From NCBI GenBank assembly GCA_037349105.1, contig JAYJMM010000041.1, positions 744,001 to 808,000 on the forward strand: DNA of 64,000 nucleotides, written 5' to 3'. Below are positions 12,401 to 24,459 of the stretch, piece after piece. Source of the stretch: Limnomonas spitsbergensis. Its lineage: Eukaryota; Chlorophyta; Chlorophyceae; Chlamydomonadales. The number at the start of each line of letters is the position of its first letter. Positions within the stretch are counted from its first letter, which is position 1. The position numbers were made by a program, and so were the translations under genes. Below the pieces are notes generated by a model. That model worked only from the letters and a program-made list of their open reading frames with translations. It had not been told where the DNA came from and did no database searches.

Positions 12401-12972
12401 TCTGCTTCCATTCGCTGTTTGTCTGGGCAGGTTTTATCCTTGCCTGCCAACCCGCCTGGGGCTGCGGCTACCTTGGCCCTTAGATCCGGTTGGCTGGGCT
12501 CTTCCTTAACCCGTTGTGCAACACTTGCCACCCTGGGCAGGCTCTGTTGCGGCGCGGCCTCAGGTTCACCTCTCTGTCGCGTGTCACAGCTCTGGGACGC
12601 TTCCGTTGCTTGATCCAAGATCAGTTCTGGAGTTCCCGCTTGAGTCTGCCACTGCTCGAAATTCAGACTGCTGTCTGAACCAGCGGGCAATGGACCCCCC
12701 CGACCAATGCCTTTGCGCGTTACGAGCACTGCACCATCTGCCTGCGCCCCTGCCTCTCTGGGCGGTACGCGGCCCGGCTCAGGCACCTTGCAGTCCTCTG
12801 CGAATGGTTCCACTGGCCCTGCCAGCTTTTCCGCCATTAACAGGGCTTCTGCAGCCAGCTCATCACTAGCTTCCATCAGGTTTACACCCGGCTCCAGCCC
12901 CCTCAGGCGCCCACTTCTCCGTTGGGCGTCAGGGTGCTGGTGCCTATCGGGATTTAGATCTACGTCTGTCAT
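9447..12972 (-). pseudogene. E1 ORF1: Gag-like protein, one frameshift
   Basis: The homologue in E2 (40692-44078) is one frame; here it is split. ATG at 12970-12972 opens a frame that ends near 12148, and the rest continues in another frame from about 12190 to TAA at 9447-9449. An indel in the interval 12185-12205 explains the break. Features: acidic, Pro/Glu-rich N-terminus; a Gln/Pro/Arg-rich repeat block (10690-10990); a Cys/His cluster CQACGYWGSH near 10225-10260; and a C-terminal part resembling retrotransposon Gag (ETVEAFAHR, FHDGLPAVARAKLSKF, near 9650-9830). No catalytic domain is seen. Probable role is capsid formation and RNA packaging, inferred from position and the Gag-like C-terminus. 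Confidence 0.85.
10690..10990 (-). repeat. In-frame Gln/Pro-rich repeats inside E1 ORF1
   Basis: The motif QSQEQPRG, EPPRGQA and SWEQPRQ recur in tandem, with one duplicated unit of about 44 codons (two copies of QEPPRGQA..SWEQPRQQSQEQPRGADEC). E2 has a differently arranged version at about 42590-42800. Copy number therefore varies between elements while the reading frame is kept, as expected for a flexible Gag linker under expansion and contraction. Confidence 0.75.
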
Positions 12973-13690
12973 TTCTACATGCAATTAACGAACCGCACGG
13001 TCCTGCAAGCGTGCTGGCGACACCCTCTACAGGATCTGCTAACGCTAGGCTTCTGCTCCCTTGTTCCTACTGCAATCTGGTGAGGGCTTGCAAGTCAAGA
13101 TCGGATGGCAGGTACAGCACTATGCAGGTTAGGCCTCGCCTTCCTGCTTTTCTGCTCACTAGTTTTAATCTGGCGGAATCCTCCTTCGCCCTTTCAGTTC
13201 TTCCCACCTTGCTGGTCGGGCTGCTTCTAGATGTCTCGCGTCCCGCGTGGATGTCACACGCCCTGCGTGGATGTTGCCTCTTGCGTAGTGTCCGCTCAGC
13301 TCTGCGTTCCTGCGGGGATCCTTTGGCACACCCACAAGATTTCAAACTTGGATGTTCTATCCACAAGTTCACTTCTGTCAATGATGAAAGATTGGATCCA
13401 CCTGATCACAATCTACAGTCACACAGGAAATTATCTGCTGGGTGTATAAATCCACAGCCAGATCTTCAAGCCACTCCTGGACTCAACACTAAGCTGCCAC
13501 GCTCAGTGATTCTCAGGGTTTAACTTGGCATTCTCTCTATGGAGATTACCACAGCAAGGTGCAGTTCAAAAGCTGTCCAAGGTCGTTTGCATGCAAACAA
13601 ATTTCCAATTTCGCTGCACAAGCACCTTTAGCAGGAATTGGCAAATTAAGCTGATCAGGCTAAATCCACTTCGTCCCTTTCTAAAGGACA
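12973..13690 (-). other. E1 leader between terminal segment A and ORF1
   Basis: About 720 bp, non-coding. Immediately inside A (13690 and leftward on the minus strand) is a 22-bp segment starting TGTCCTTTAG that is the reverse complement of a segment inside A, so the leader can fold back on A. A perfect 14-bp palindrome GTTTGCATGCAAAC lies at 13585-13598. E2 lacks roughly 275 bp of this leader (corresponding to about 13372-13650). No tRNA-type primer binding site was recognised next to A. Confidence 0.6.
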
Positions 13691-14327
13691 CGCGATGTGC
13701 GCTTCAGGTCCGTGGCGGACTTCTTTCCTCACGGCAGTGATGGACGCCTACGGGCAGGCTCAGTGATTCTTCACTGGCTGCGAGTGCTCAGCGAGTTAAG
13801 CAGCTGATTGGCTATTTGTATGTATAACAATTGACTAAGGCAGCTTAGGCCTTCTGGCCGTCTGGGCGCGATCCAGCTGGGCTATGTTAAGGGGCACTTA
13901 CCGCGCGACTCGCGGTGAGAGTGACGGGACGTAGACTGCGTACTTCTTCTTCGGCAGGGTCTCGGCTCTCTTACTGTGGTACTTGTCTCCAGCTATCTCA
14001 GCTGAGGCTGAGCTAGGCTTGACTCTGGTTTGGTACTGACTTATGTGTAAGCTGAAGGTCTCATACGAGGATGACGGCCGGTGCTGATTACAAATAGAGG
14101 TCTGTCCTTTAGAAAGGGACGAAGTAACTAGCCTAGGCAACTGCCGGGATACAGGGACCCGGCAAGCCCAATTCAGAGTACGGTAGAACCTGTCAAATCT
14201 CCCTGCGTAAGCGGGTTTCTAGGTCTCAGTTCAAATCCGGAGGCTCCGCAGAGAAGCTGCGGAGTCACTGAGGCCGCTAACTGCGGTCTAAACGGTTCTG
14301 TCACGTATACGGTAATATACTGTGACA
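13691..14327 (-). repeat. E1 terminal segment A (5' end of element)
   Basis: Homologous to A1 (39615-40244) and A2 (53469-54098) of E2. It begins with an imperfect palindrome TGTCAC..GTGACA (14299-14327), contains a stem-loop CTCCGCAG/CTGCGGAG (14247-14267), a CCTTT..AAAGG palindrome, and a strong splice-donor-like GCG/GTAAGT near 13900. Its inner boundary (..CATCGCG/TGTCC) is identical in E1 and E2. Segment B does not follow A here, just as at the 5' end of E2. Confidence 0.85.
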
Positions 14328-14383
14328 GGTATCAGTGAAAAGACACACACACTCACACGGTCACTTATTTTCAGCCTTCTCCC

Positions 14384-15267
14384 TTGACTTTCCTAGCCCT
14401 GAACCCTTTGGCTACGTGCGCGGGACTGCAGACTCTCAGCTTTAGCCATTGTGGTAACGTCACGAGTGAAGACCTGACCTCTTTGGCCATGTGCGCTGGA
14501 TTGCAGACTCTCAGCTTTAGCTTTTGCGATGGAGTCAAGGACCTGACCCCTTTGGCCATGTGCGCGGGATTGCAGACTCTCAGCTTCAGCGGTTCTGATG
14601 GATTCGAGGACTTGACCCCTTTGGGTATGTGCGCGGGACTGCAGACTCTCAGCTTAATCTTTTGTCCTCAAGTCAACGACCTGTCCCCTTTGGCTTTATG
14701 CGTTGGACTGCAGACTCTCATTTTCGAAACATGTCATTGGGTCAAGGACCTGACCAATCTGGCTACGTGCACGGGACTGCAGACTCTCAGTTTCGACACC
14801 TGTTCTAGAGTCAAGGACCTGACCCCTCTGGCTGCGATTGTGGGACTGCAGACTCTCAGTTTCGACAATTGTGATGGAGTCAAGGACCTGACCCCTTTGG
14901 CTACGAGCGCGGGACTGCATACTCTCAGCTTCAAAGTATGTGATGGAGTCTGGGACCTTGACCCTCTGCTGCGTGCGTGGGACTGCAGACACTCAGCTTT
15001 TGCGGTTGTGTTGGAGTCAAGGACTTGACCCCGTTGGCTACGGGCGCAAGACTACAGACTCTCAGCTTTAGCTCTTGTAATGGAATCAAGGACATGACCC
15101 CTTTGGCTATGTGCCCTGGCCTACACACTCTCAGCTTCATGTCCTGTCATGGAGTGAAGGACTTCATGACAAAATCAACGCTCGGTTTACCGCATATTGC
15201 ATTGCATGCATGGCTAAAACTGCGCGGGTGGAGGATCTTGACTGCCAGTTGGGTTAGTGTGGAGTAG
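14384..15267 (+). pseudogene. LRR-1: truncated, frameshifted leucine-rich-repeat gene
   Basis: About twelve cysteine-containing LRR units of 23 residues (69 bp) with pattern CxGLQTLSFxxCxGVKDLTPLA. The first eight or nine lie in one frame (to about 14967). A missing G in CTCTG(G)CTGCG near 14967 shifts the frame, and the array goes on from 14977 to a stop at 15267. The 5' part, including the F-box exon present in LRR-2 and LRR-3, is missing because E1 begins only 57 bp upstream. The last units decay into non-LRR sequence. The 3' flank is homologous to that of LRR-3, so LRR-1 belongs to the LRR-1/LRR-3 subfamily. Probable ancestral role: substrate-binding LRR of an F-box protein; this copy is probably dead. 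Confidence 0.85.
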
Positions 15268-18200
15268 TGGTCGTATGTCTATGTGACTTTTGATAATGCC
15301 AAGTGGAGATGACTTATGCCAATGGAAGAAGTGATGCATGTGACAAAACTAATGATGCATTTTACATTGGTGACTCACCACATCATGTTTCTCTTTTTAG
15401 GACTGGGATATGGACAGGCTGTTTCAATTTGTTTGAGGATGAGGATTAGGACGGGCTTGGGTTTCTTCGGAACTGAACATGATGGTATTTTTTCTTTTTC
15501 CGTAGTGCCTTTCCTTCCCCCTCGATTTTATTTTTTTATGACCAGACGTTTGGGCGCCGATGTGGCATATCCTTTGCAGCATGGCCCAACTAATTGTCAA
15601 TACCGTTTCACCTTTGGGCCCGCTCACAGCTCGGCTGAGTGGGCGCCCAACCGTTCAGAAGGGAGGCCCAAATGTGTCATGTCATGGACCTGCCACCTTT
15701 CCCAAACCTACGTTTCTTCCCCGTCAACTTGTGGGGCCTGAAATAAGAAGTTATGACGTTACACTGGAATATGAGTGTATAACCCCGGGACAAGGGCAGA
15801 GCCTACGTTTTTCACAACTTTTCACAAGTAACGCTTCAAATCTAATTCCAAATTCGCTTAATTCCGCTTGTAACTCATAGAACACCACTGTTCTCAAAGA
15901 GGTTCTCAATCAAAATAAGGCCACAATAGCGTAAGTTGTAAGGATTATTTATGGAGGCATGCCTGACCCCGCGACGTAGGTAGCCTGTTATAATCCTTTT
16001 GGTAATACTGATTGTGGACGTTTCCTACCTCTTAGTCAGGGGGACGTGGTCCATTGTTATATCTCTGGCGGCATCCATACCCAAATAAAGAGTGTGGGAT
16101 CGAACCCGCCACACGATCTTCACTCTCCCCTGTCTAGATCGCTGGGCTCCATGTTCCTGCCCCCTCACATAGGAGGTTGGCATATCTGCACCATGGTCCT
16201 GTCTGTGCATGGTAGCTGGAGTTGAGCGTAGTCATTCCCTAACAGCCCCTCGCGGCCGAGCGTTCAGCAGGGCCCAGCGGGTATGCACTGTTATAAACCT
16301 CTCAGTCAAGGAAGTCCGAAGAGACCCCAGTCCGTCCAGATCCCAGCCGTCAACAAAGAGGAAATAATCAAACAAACCAGACAGTACGTCGGGAGTACCC
16401 AGAGAGAGGAAACAAGGGGCACAAATGGCTGGGGGGAAGAGAAAGAGAAAGGAAGCCCCGGCCTCTGAGTCGACTAGTAAGCCTCAACGAAAGCCGCCAC
16501 ATCCTCCAGAAAAGTCAAACGGAGCACCCCGCCCTTGCCTGCCGCCCTGCCCTAGTACAAAGTCTATGACATTGCACCTCTAGGCCATGGTGAAAAAGCT
16601 TGGCCGCACGGGGATTCAGCCTGTGTGTTCGGGAGAAACAGAAACTGGAGGAGAGAGGAAGGAACAAACGGAAGAAGGAGAAGGAGAAAGACCTTCCCCC
16701 AAAAAGACAAAGTCTGAAGAAACTCCGGGCCGTCCAGATCCTAGCCCTCAACAAAGAGTAAGGAGAGTAACAGAAATTAAGCAAGGACAACCCGGAAAGA
16801 GGTAATATAGTGAAGGGACCGAGGGAAGGGACACTTAAAAGGTTGGGCTTGAAATAAAAGAAACAGAGGGAGCTCCGGCCTCTGAAACGTAGAAGCCTCA
16901 ACGAAAGCCACCACACCCTCCTCAAAATTCAGAGCATAACCCACCCTAGCCTGCCCTGGTACAAAGCGTGGAGGTCTAGCACCGTCTGGGGGTCCTGTCA
17001 ATCCCCCATCCTCAAGGTGATCTTGCACGCTGGGGCATTGGAAACAAGCATGTAATGCGTCCTCCACATGCTCGCCGTCTCCCCTTGCCTCACATCACTG
17101 GCAGCAACGTGCGTCACGCTGTTAACCGCTGCGCCTGCCCCTAGTGTTAGCCGTGCTGATGGCGACGAGCCGCAGCTTTAAATTTGTGCACACACAAACA
17201 CACTCCCTCTTGCTGGTGCGGTTCCTATGCTCTAAGGCTGGATCTCTGGGATCCCCTAGGCCGGTGGCCTCCAATTGTGACCTCTCTTAGGCTGCATCCA
17301 TTAGCGCCATCACCCCTGTTACGGGAAGAGGCTGCAAAGCAGCCGCCCTTGACTCAGTGTGGGTATGGCTACTCCCTGTTACAGGTCCTCAAAGGCACTA
17401 AGCATTGCCCAAGAATTTAATCCTTGGACACGCTTCAGCACTGTCCTATCTGGGCCGTACAAGCAGGTATGGGCTGGTTGCCTGCACTGCACTGCCGAAC
17501 TCCAATATCTCGGTCTTGCTGCTGGGCATCGAGCAAGCGCTGCAGCCCTGCTGGAAAAAAATGCTGCCAAATCAAGTGACGTCTGTGGCAGTTGATACAC
17601 CAAAATGATTGTAAAAAGGGGGAGCTGCCAACACTCCTCGAAAGGTCTCCACTCACCCTATCACTCAATAAACGCCCCCTCGCCTCCACACCCCTTACCC
17701 TTTATCACACACAAGCTCATGATGCCCACCGTGCTCCTCTCAATCAGCCTCCCACCCTCAGCCCACAGTGCTAGCGTCATGGCCATGTTGACGCCCACTG
17801 CGAGTCCACAGGCTATGTCCGCCGGGCCCTGCCCCTAGCACCGGGAATGCACACACTTAGGACAGGATTGGCACGAGTCCAGCGGGGACGGTCGGCGGTG
17901 TTAGGAGCAGAGGGGTTGTACCCTGCGGATGGTGCAGCTACTGCTTCAAGGGGGGTCAGGATGCATAGTTGGACAACACTGCATTAGAGAGGTCAGAATA
18001 CGAGGCTTGGAACGGAGGTTTGGGGGCACGCACATGACCCATATTCGAATAGCGGTAGTTAGGTTACGGGATATCATTGAGGGTTCAGCTGTGCCCCCTC
18101 ATCAGCAGCTGTGCCTGCATGAATCCTATTCACTCGGAGCGGCTTGTGGGCGCTCAATATACACCATTACAGGGTGTCCCATGCGGTATCCATTCTCGTT

Positions 18201-19150
18201 TTTAGAAAACATGGGCTGTATTTGTCAGGGTGGATCCTAGGGACAGGTCAGCAGCTTGAAGACACACAACATTTGCATATATAGGGTTGAAGGCCATTCA
18301 TTGAATCTGAGAGGCACGTGCGCCTAGCACATTTGAATATATTTCAACAACCGACCCTACTTACCAGGGGAGATTCTAAGGACACCGCAACTGCTTGCGA
18401 CATGGGCATATGTGAGAGTAGCCGATCTTCCTTGTGCCAGAAGTCACTGAGGTAGGGGACTCTGCCCCAGCTCAGCTGAATTCGGAAACATGCGACTGCC
18501 AGCCCGACAGAGGCTCCTGTGTGAGGGAGCAGAAAGCGTCCTTATGAGGTAGTCAATTTACCTGCAGCTGGTCAGGTGATCAAGCCAGGTAGCTGGGTGG
18601 GTGCTGTGCCTGAGAAAAAGCCAGCGTTAGGATGATTGGTTTCAGGTAGGGTAGGCACCATGCTTCCAAAGCTAACCAGGAGGCATAGCCTGGACAGGGG
18701 AAATGTACACCAGGCAGCATTACAGCTATGCAGCAGTACAACAGTATACCAATAAAGCTGTACATCACCACATAATGACATCATGGCAGCAGTACAGCAG
18801 TAAATTTGTACATCAGCGCATCACTCATCCTGTTGCTGTCGCATGAGACCCTCATAATCACAACCTTAGACACATGCGTGCGAGGCACACCTGACTCATG
18901 ATGTAGCTAAATGGTACCTGAAGCACTGTTTGAAGGTGCTTCAGCTACAGTTCAGCTACACCACGACCTACAGTGAAAGGGGACAGATGCAGCAAGGTGC
19001 ATTCTGGTAGGGCCAGAATACGGCATCAGATGGCACAGGTTGAGCTGGACTGTACAGTCGATATCAAAGGACGGCACAGAACGTCACAATGCGATACAAA
19101 TCTAGCTGGATTTTGATACCATGACGGCGTATGATGGCCGGCCGGAGGGC
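15268..19150. other. Intergenic region with degenerate repeats, no supported gene
   Basis: 15210-16050 is homologous to 38570-39050 (3' flank of LRR-3); the shared words include TGGAGGATCTTGACTG and CTACCTCT.AGTCA. 16060-16900 holds a tRNA-derived SINE-like piece and fragments related to the foldback element at 58.2 kb. 17100-17220 resembles 61340-61430, the left flank of the Copia-type LTR. The rest shows only short frames without recognisable products. Confidence 0.5.
16060..16160 (-). repeat. tRNA-derived SINE-like fragment
   Basis: On the minus strand a B-box-like GGGTTCGATCCC (16096-16107) lies about 40 bp after an A-box-like AGCCCAGCGATCTAGA (16135-16150). This matches the internal RNA polymerase III promoter layout of tRNAs and tRNA-derived SINEs. 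It does not fold as a complete tRNA (no acceptor stem seen), so I call it a SINE remnant. A similar layout is visible on the plus strand at 32831-32880 (GGCCTAGTGGTAATCGC .. GGGTTCAGCAT). Confidence 0.35.
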
Positions 19151-22100
19151 AGGCTGGTTAAGGTTTGGTCCCCTGTTTGCCCAGTTGCGGCTGCCCAAGA
19201 AAGAAAGAAAACGTGCCTAAGTAAGCGTTGTTAGCGTACTGACCGCTTTGTCAGCTTGCATCTTTCAAAACCAGCAGATCTGAACAGCCTTGCAATACAA
19301 AACAACTTTGGATATCATGCGAGCCCCTGCAAACCTTTCAAAACCATGCAAGGCCTTGCAGACCCTGAAAACTTTTCAAATCATGCAAGCCTTGCAAACC
19401 CTGAAAACCCTGCAATCTGAGTCACTTTAACAAACACCTTCAACAAGCCCTGTCTCACCAAGCACCCCCTGGGGCGCCTCATCAAGCACCTTAAATTGCT
19501 ACAACGTCCATGGTATGTGAACCCCCCATGTAAGGTCATCCACCTAAGCGTGTTGCCCCACCAGCACCCGGCTAATGAGGTGCAAGTTGGACCTGGCCTG
19601 GACAACCGTCAGTGAGCCGGTCCGCGCAGGCCAGAGATACCCGCCTATGCAACCTAGCCTACAAAGTAGTGAGCAGCCTCACTTGTCAAGCCAACGCCTG
19701 TCTTGTGGATGTCTGGCGGCCCTCAGTTCTGATGAGCGGTGGCCAGGCCTGGGAAGGACGGCAGACGGCAAAAGGCGCTCCATACCCAGGCCAGAAACCT
19801 CGTACCAGGGGGGTCATGTCAAATAATAGGTACGATCCACCGGGGGCAGACCCTCCCCTGCAGCCTCGCACCCATCAGGGCCACCGGTGGAAGGGGATCC
19901 TGAGATGGGAACGACCCTGACGCACCTGTTGAAAGATGGCGCCTTAGGCCAGTCGACCACTCGGCCCTCAAGCGTGTAGCCCCACCAGCATCCGGCCAAT
20001 AAGGTGCATGTTGGACCTGGCCACCATGGCCCGCCCAGCTGCAATGGCCCAAGCCAGTCTGCACAGGCGACCACCTAGCCTGTAAAACAGCGTGCGCCTC
20101 GCTTCTCAAGCCTGTGCCTGTCTTGTGGGAGTTTGGGGGTCCTTGTGATGAGCGGAGGCAAGGTCTGGGCAGGTTGACTCACCGCAATAGGCGCTCCAAA
20201 CCCAGGCCAGTACCTGTGTACAAGGGGGCTCGCTGTTAAACGAGGGATACGATCCACTGGTGGGATCCACTGGGGACGGACCCTTTCCAATGACATCTGG
20301 CCAGGCAACTTACGCCAGTTGAATACAGGGTGATGGTGGCCACCGGCACCCATCCAGTCACACTGAGTTTACTGGTGACATGCAGATCCACCCCGTACCC
20401 ATGTGATCAGCCATCAACTCACTCAAACCTCAGAGCTGTTGCCTCGCATCCATCAGGTCCGCCGAGGGGTGGGAGGGGAGCCCGAGATGGTATTGACCTT
20501 TACGCACCTGAGGAAAATCCGAGTGATAGGGCAGCATGAAAGGCGTTGGCAACACCCAAGATGAGAGGCCATACCGCAGAGATGGCAACCCTACAGTGTC
20601 CTTTTCACAGCTGCCGCGTTGCCTAGGGCTGTAGCACACACCTGCATACCAGAGCATATAAATATCATCAGGCTCTTCCTCAGTCAGCTGCAGTCTCTGA
20701 GCCGATGTTTGTTTTGTAGCCTGGAGGATTGCCTATGGGATTGCGTATAGCGAGGACGAGGAAGTCATATCTTGCATTGAAAGGGTGTGCAGGTGGGCGA
20801 GACCAAGGGAGGGCCGCGGCCGCAGGATTAAATGTGCCACGCCATGCAAACCTAGGTTTCGCTCTGTACCCGCCGCTAACACCCGCTCACCTGCAGCACT
20901 CCATCGCGCTAGCAGGACCACCAAGGCAATGTAAGGGTTCCCAGGCGGGCAAGTGCACATTAAAAGAAGGCCGTGGCTGCAGGATTAAATGCGCAACACA
21001 GGTCTTCTTTCCGAGCCGGCCAGGCTGAGGCACTCTATTGCGCTGGCAGGACCACTAAGGCAGTATTTGCAAATAATGCAAGTCATGCAACCCCTTCATC
21101 AAGCTCCTGCCATGCCCCCATCATCCACAATGAAGTTGATAGCGATGTTTGACACTGGTATGTTGCTGGTGGCTTAAGCAACAGGGCTTGCTTCATCAGG
21201 CACCGGCGGCCGCAGGCTGTGACATAGCTGAAATCTGACATGTAACTGAAGTGTAGCTGAATGGCGCTACACTACATTCTGCCACCCACCTAAGCTCTTT
21301 CAGGCGTCAGCTGTGAGCGCATGGGAGCGCTGGACATAACCTCCAGGATTTCACGGTGCTCCTGCATGGGGCCTAGAGTCAACAGTCTGTGGAGCTGGGG
21401 GTCGATGGATGGAAGATTTTAGGGGTCCAGGAGATAACCACTGCATGCCCCCCATCTGGTTAGAGACAACGGTTGAGCTACAATCCAGCCCAATCACAGC
21501 ATGCAGCAATTGCATGGGGTCAGTATGGTGTTCCTTGCATTTGATCTGGACATAGGTCGGTCAAGGTTTGGTTTCCATCAACCCTTTGCTGACCGCCCAG
21601 TCACCTGCCGAAGATGGGTGTGTGTGCACTAAATGAACCCGACTGAGTGTTGTCACATCCATGCTGCAACCCAGCTACAATTCAGCTACATCATGACTGG
21701 CAGCCTAGTGGGCTAGATGCAATAATGTGCATATTGCTTGGGCCGCCACCTGTAGGCCGATCATGGTTTCGTTGCCACCAGCTCATTGGTAGCTGCCTAG
21801 CAGCCCTTCAAAGGTTGTCTGCTGTTTCGCACTTAAGATGACCTAGACAGACACATGTAGCATGGTAGCATTTGGAGCAAGGGGGAGGATCAAGCAGGAT
21901 GTACCTGGGCTCCTCGGCTGTATTCTGGGATATTTCTGAGCCTGAATTCCACTGAAGGCAGTGATGAAGGTGGCATGGGTAGGGTGGCTCACCTGTAAAG
22001 CTTTGATAGTTGGAACCGTCCTCCGTATCCAAACCAGGGTCACGTTAGTTGTATTCGGGAACAGCGGGCATTGCGTCAATCAACTGCAGGGCGGCAAAGA

Positions 22101-23070
22101 CCAACAGAAAACTAGGGTTGTCTTATGAAACTAAAATGTGCATCTGAAACCAGCAGTTTATACAGTGGCTGGCATGTGCAGGGATGCAAGCTGTCTAGGG
22201 CTGGAGGTCTTTGAAATAAGCGGATTTGTTGAGCTGACCAGTGACCTGGGCCAGCTGCCCTAGACATGGAACCCAAGGCATGGAACAATGATGCTGTTCA
22301 GCAGACTTAAGCTACAATTCAGCCACCTCACAGCACTTGGGGTGCAAAGTGCCAAGAGTGAATCAGAAAGAGGGTGCCTAGTTGGTGACAAGACGTCTGA
22401 TGGCTACAATGAATATAGCACTCCCTACTTTATATGGATTTCAAGGTATAGGGTTCCAGGTTCAGAGGCTTGTCCACCAGTTATTTTTGCAATAACATCT
22501 CAGCTACAATTCATCTACATCGTAGCCTGATGCCGGGACACCTGGTTCATGCAGTAAATATGAAAGGACCAACGAGGCGACATGCCCTGTAGCTGGGGTC
22601 AAGGACTATAGGCTGATCGAGGATTGGTCCCCTTGATGGCCGCCGCCTGACATCGGACAAGTGGCTTGGCACACACTACAGTTATCGCTGGCTATAGCTA
22701 TTGGCATCGAACACTTAAAAGACAATGCTCCAGAGGGTAGGCCCTCAAACCATGCTACTGACCATATTGTTACTGCGTGTCAGCTACAGTTCAGCTACAC
22801 CATTAACAGCCACAATTAATCTGTTTCACAGCCTGGCCGTGGTTCCGAGTGCCCAGCCCTGCTGCTTAGGCCCCCGGCAGTCCCCCGGGTTTTAGCCAGT
22901 CACGCTTAGGTCCACTTCAACCTCCAGAGCAGCAGTCCCCCCAAGGTGGTGCAATGCGCACTTCAATTCCCAGTTATACTTGACGGGATCAATCGAATGT
23001 CATATCACAATTCGTGTCTAGGCTAGTGTCTCAGCTACAATTCAGCTACATCACAGCCTGCATGCGGCTG
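18940..23070 (+). repeat. Dispersed units beginning CAGCTACAATTCAGCTACAT
   Basis: The word CAGCTACA(A/G)TTCAGCTACA(T/C)CA recurs near 18950, 21670, 22305, 22500, 22790 and 23035, and again at 32050-33430. Between words there are shared motifs such as CATGCTACC and GGTCAAGG.TTGGTCCC. The units are roughly 200-300 bp where consecutive. This looks like a decayed tandem or SINE-like family rather than genes; period and orientation are uneven. Confidence 0.55.
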
Positions 23071-24270
23071 ACGCATCTATGATCAGCACATCTCGGTATA
23101 TTTGCCATGGCGCATTGAGAGGCGGACATGTCAAAATGACTCGAGTGGCAGCCAGCCAGCCAGTGTCATTTTGAGGGTGCACCAGACCCCGTTTGGGAAT
23201 CTGCCAGGTGGGCACCACTGGGACCATGGGGTCAAAACCAGAGCTAGCCTACAGCCAGAGACCTGCACAACAAGACTTGCTGCACTTGCCCCCCTAGCCC
23301 CATGCTGGCACGTAGCTGACAGGTAGCTGACACCCACTGAAATTGATGAACACTCACTGGTGGTGATGGCAGTAGTTAGACGGACCCGCCTTGAAGATGA
23401 AAGAAACAGAAGTTTGGAGCACTGGTATCCGGTAGGGTTGGATGAGCTGCATGGTGTACAACTGTACATGCCCACGTAGGTTGCATGCATGGGCCACATA
23501 ACATGGGCTGCATGCTGTCGGACCTTGCTTGCATCAATCTGTTTCTCAGCCCCTGCTCTGGCGCCGGCGAGTGATATTCCTGCAACCGGCTGTCAGGATC
23601 AGTGGTCCCAGGGGAGGATGGTCAAAACTGAAAAGGCTGACTGGATCAGGGCCCCCCGAGTCAAGATGGTTCTGGAGCAGAGGAAATCTCACTCCCTGGC
23701 CACTGTCGACATTCACATGCTCTTCGATAAATTACAAGTTGAAGAGAATTCACGGAATTGATATCCGTCATCAAGATTGTCATTCCGCTGATCTGGGTCT
23801 ACATCGACGGATTTAGGGCGCCTCTAGCATCTGCATCGTCTGAAATACAGTTACTATCGTTAATATTGTCCGCTCAGTTTCACGAGAAGGATCATGGATT
23901 GGTGCACTATTGCTGGCATAGATCCAGGTATGCCATGTCGGTTTTGCACCTTTGCTCAGTGTTGTTTTCGTACCCTCGACACTCAGGCTCCGAGGAATAT
24001 ATATTTCCTTTTGTCATCTCGTTGAGTATCATGAAGCATGGGGGTCCTCACGGACAGGATCCATGATACAATCGTGATTCCAGTGATGGGACCTATTCCA
24101 CTGCCTCACTAGTTCCATGCCTAACGATTCATATGCCACAGCGACACATTTGCTGACAAGTGTTTTGGCGTTTCTAGGACCGAAACAAGCACAGTCTGAG
24201 GCTGCAGCCCCAACAGCAGGAGGGTCTGACGGAGCTGTAGAGACAGGTGGGTAATTAAGCATGTGTGGGC
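19150..24270. repeat. Segmental duplication, left copy (matches 30.1-35.0 kb)
   Basis: Long stretches match 30100-34980 in direct orientation and the same order. Examples: AATGAACCCGACTGAGTG at about 21630 and 32010, followed by about 200 bp that are almost identical; GAACAGAAGTTTGGAGCACT at about 23404 and 34199; GCAGGAGGGTC near 24218 and 34941. The offset grows from about 10.4 to 10.8 kb, reflecting indels. LRR-2 and LRR-3, downstream of each copy, are about 10.86 kb apart, so the duplicated unit probably includes the LRR gene. No convincing coding sequence is seen in either copy. Confidence 0.85.
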
Positions 24271-24459
24271 AGATGCATGGTATGCACTGGTTGATAGGAG
24301 GGAGAAGTAGGGTTGCCTACTACTGTCGTATTGCAACCCTTTCTCACCACCACACTGTACTGTTTTCAAAAAGGCTTCTTTATGTTTCCCTGCGACAATA
24401 TAGCAACGGAAGTACGTATATTCGGGTGACTCTGTTGGATAAAGTTTAAGTTAAGCCCT

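Larger units (their letters stand above)
1..14327 (-). mobile_element. Giant Ty3/Gypsy-like retrotransposon, copy 1 (E1), 3' end outside window
   Basis: Read on the minus strand, E1 starts at 14327 with TGTCACA and runs off the window at base 1. Order: terminal segment A, leader, Gag-like ORF1, long ORF2 with zinc knuckles and protease, hydrophobic segment, RT, RNase H, start of a methyltransferase-like domain. Every part up to the methyltransferase start that E2 retains is homologous to E2 at 39615-54328. E1 keeps the RT and RNase H that E2 lost, so the two copies complement each other for reconstructing the domain plan. E1 is decayed: a frameshift in ORF1 near 12190, a 1-bp loss near 2801, and stop codons at 2452 and 1489. 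Family assignment rests on the Ty3-type RT and RNase H motifs. The right flank runs into an LRR array. Confidence 0.9.

Noticed and set aside
9832..12613. Plus-strand frames across E1 ORF1 and ORF2 (for example 328 and 245 codons)
   Set aside because: Shadows of GC-rich minus-strand coding sequence; rich in Cys/Leu/Trp and without homology to the E2 coding strand proteins.
14696..15140. Minus-strand frames KLRVCSPAHVAKGVRSLT-type in LRR-1 and other LRR loci
   Set aside because: Same periodicity effect; no domain and no conservation beyond the sense repeats.
16096..16150. A true tRNA gene
   Set aside because: A- and B-box-like words exist, but no acceptor stem or anticodon arm could be folded.
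23102..23326. Short plus-strand frames in the segmental duplication
   Set aside because: Not conserved in frame between the two duplicate copies.
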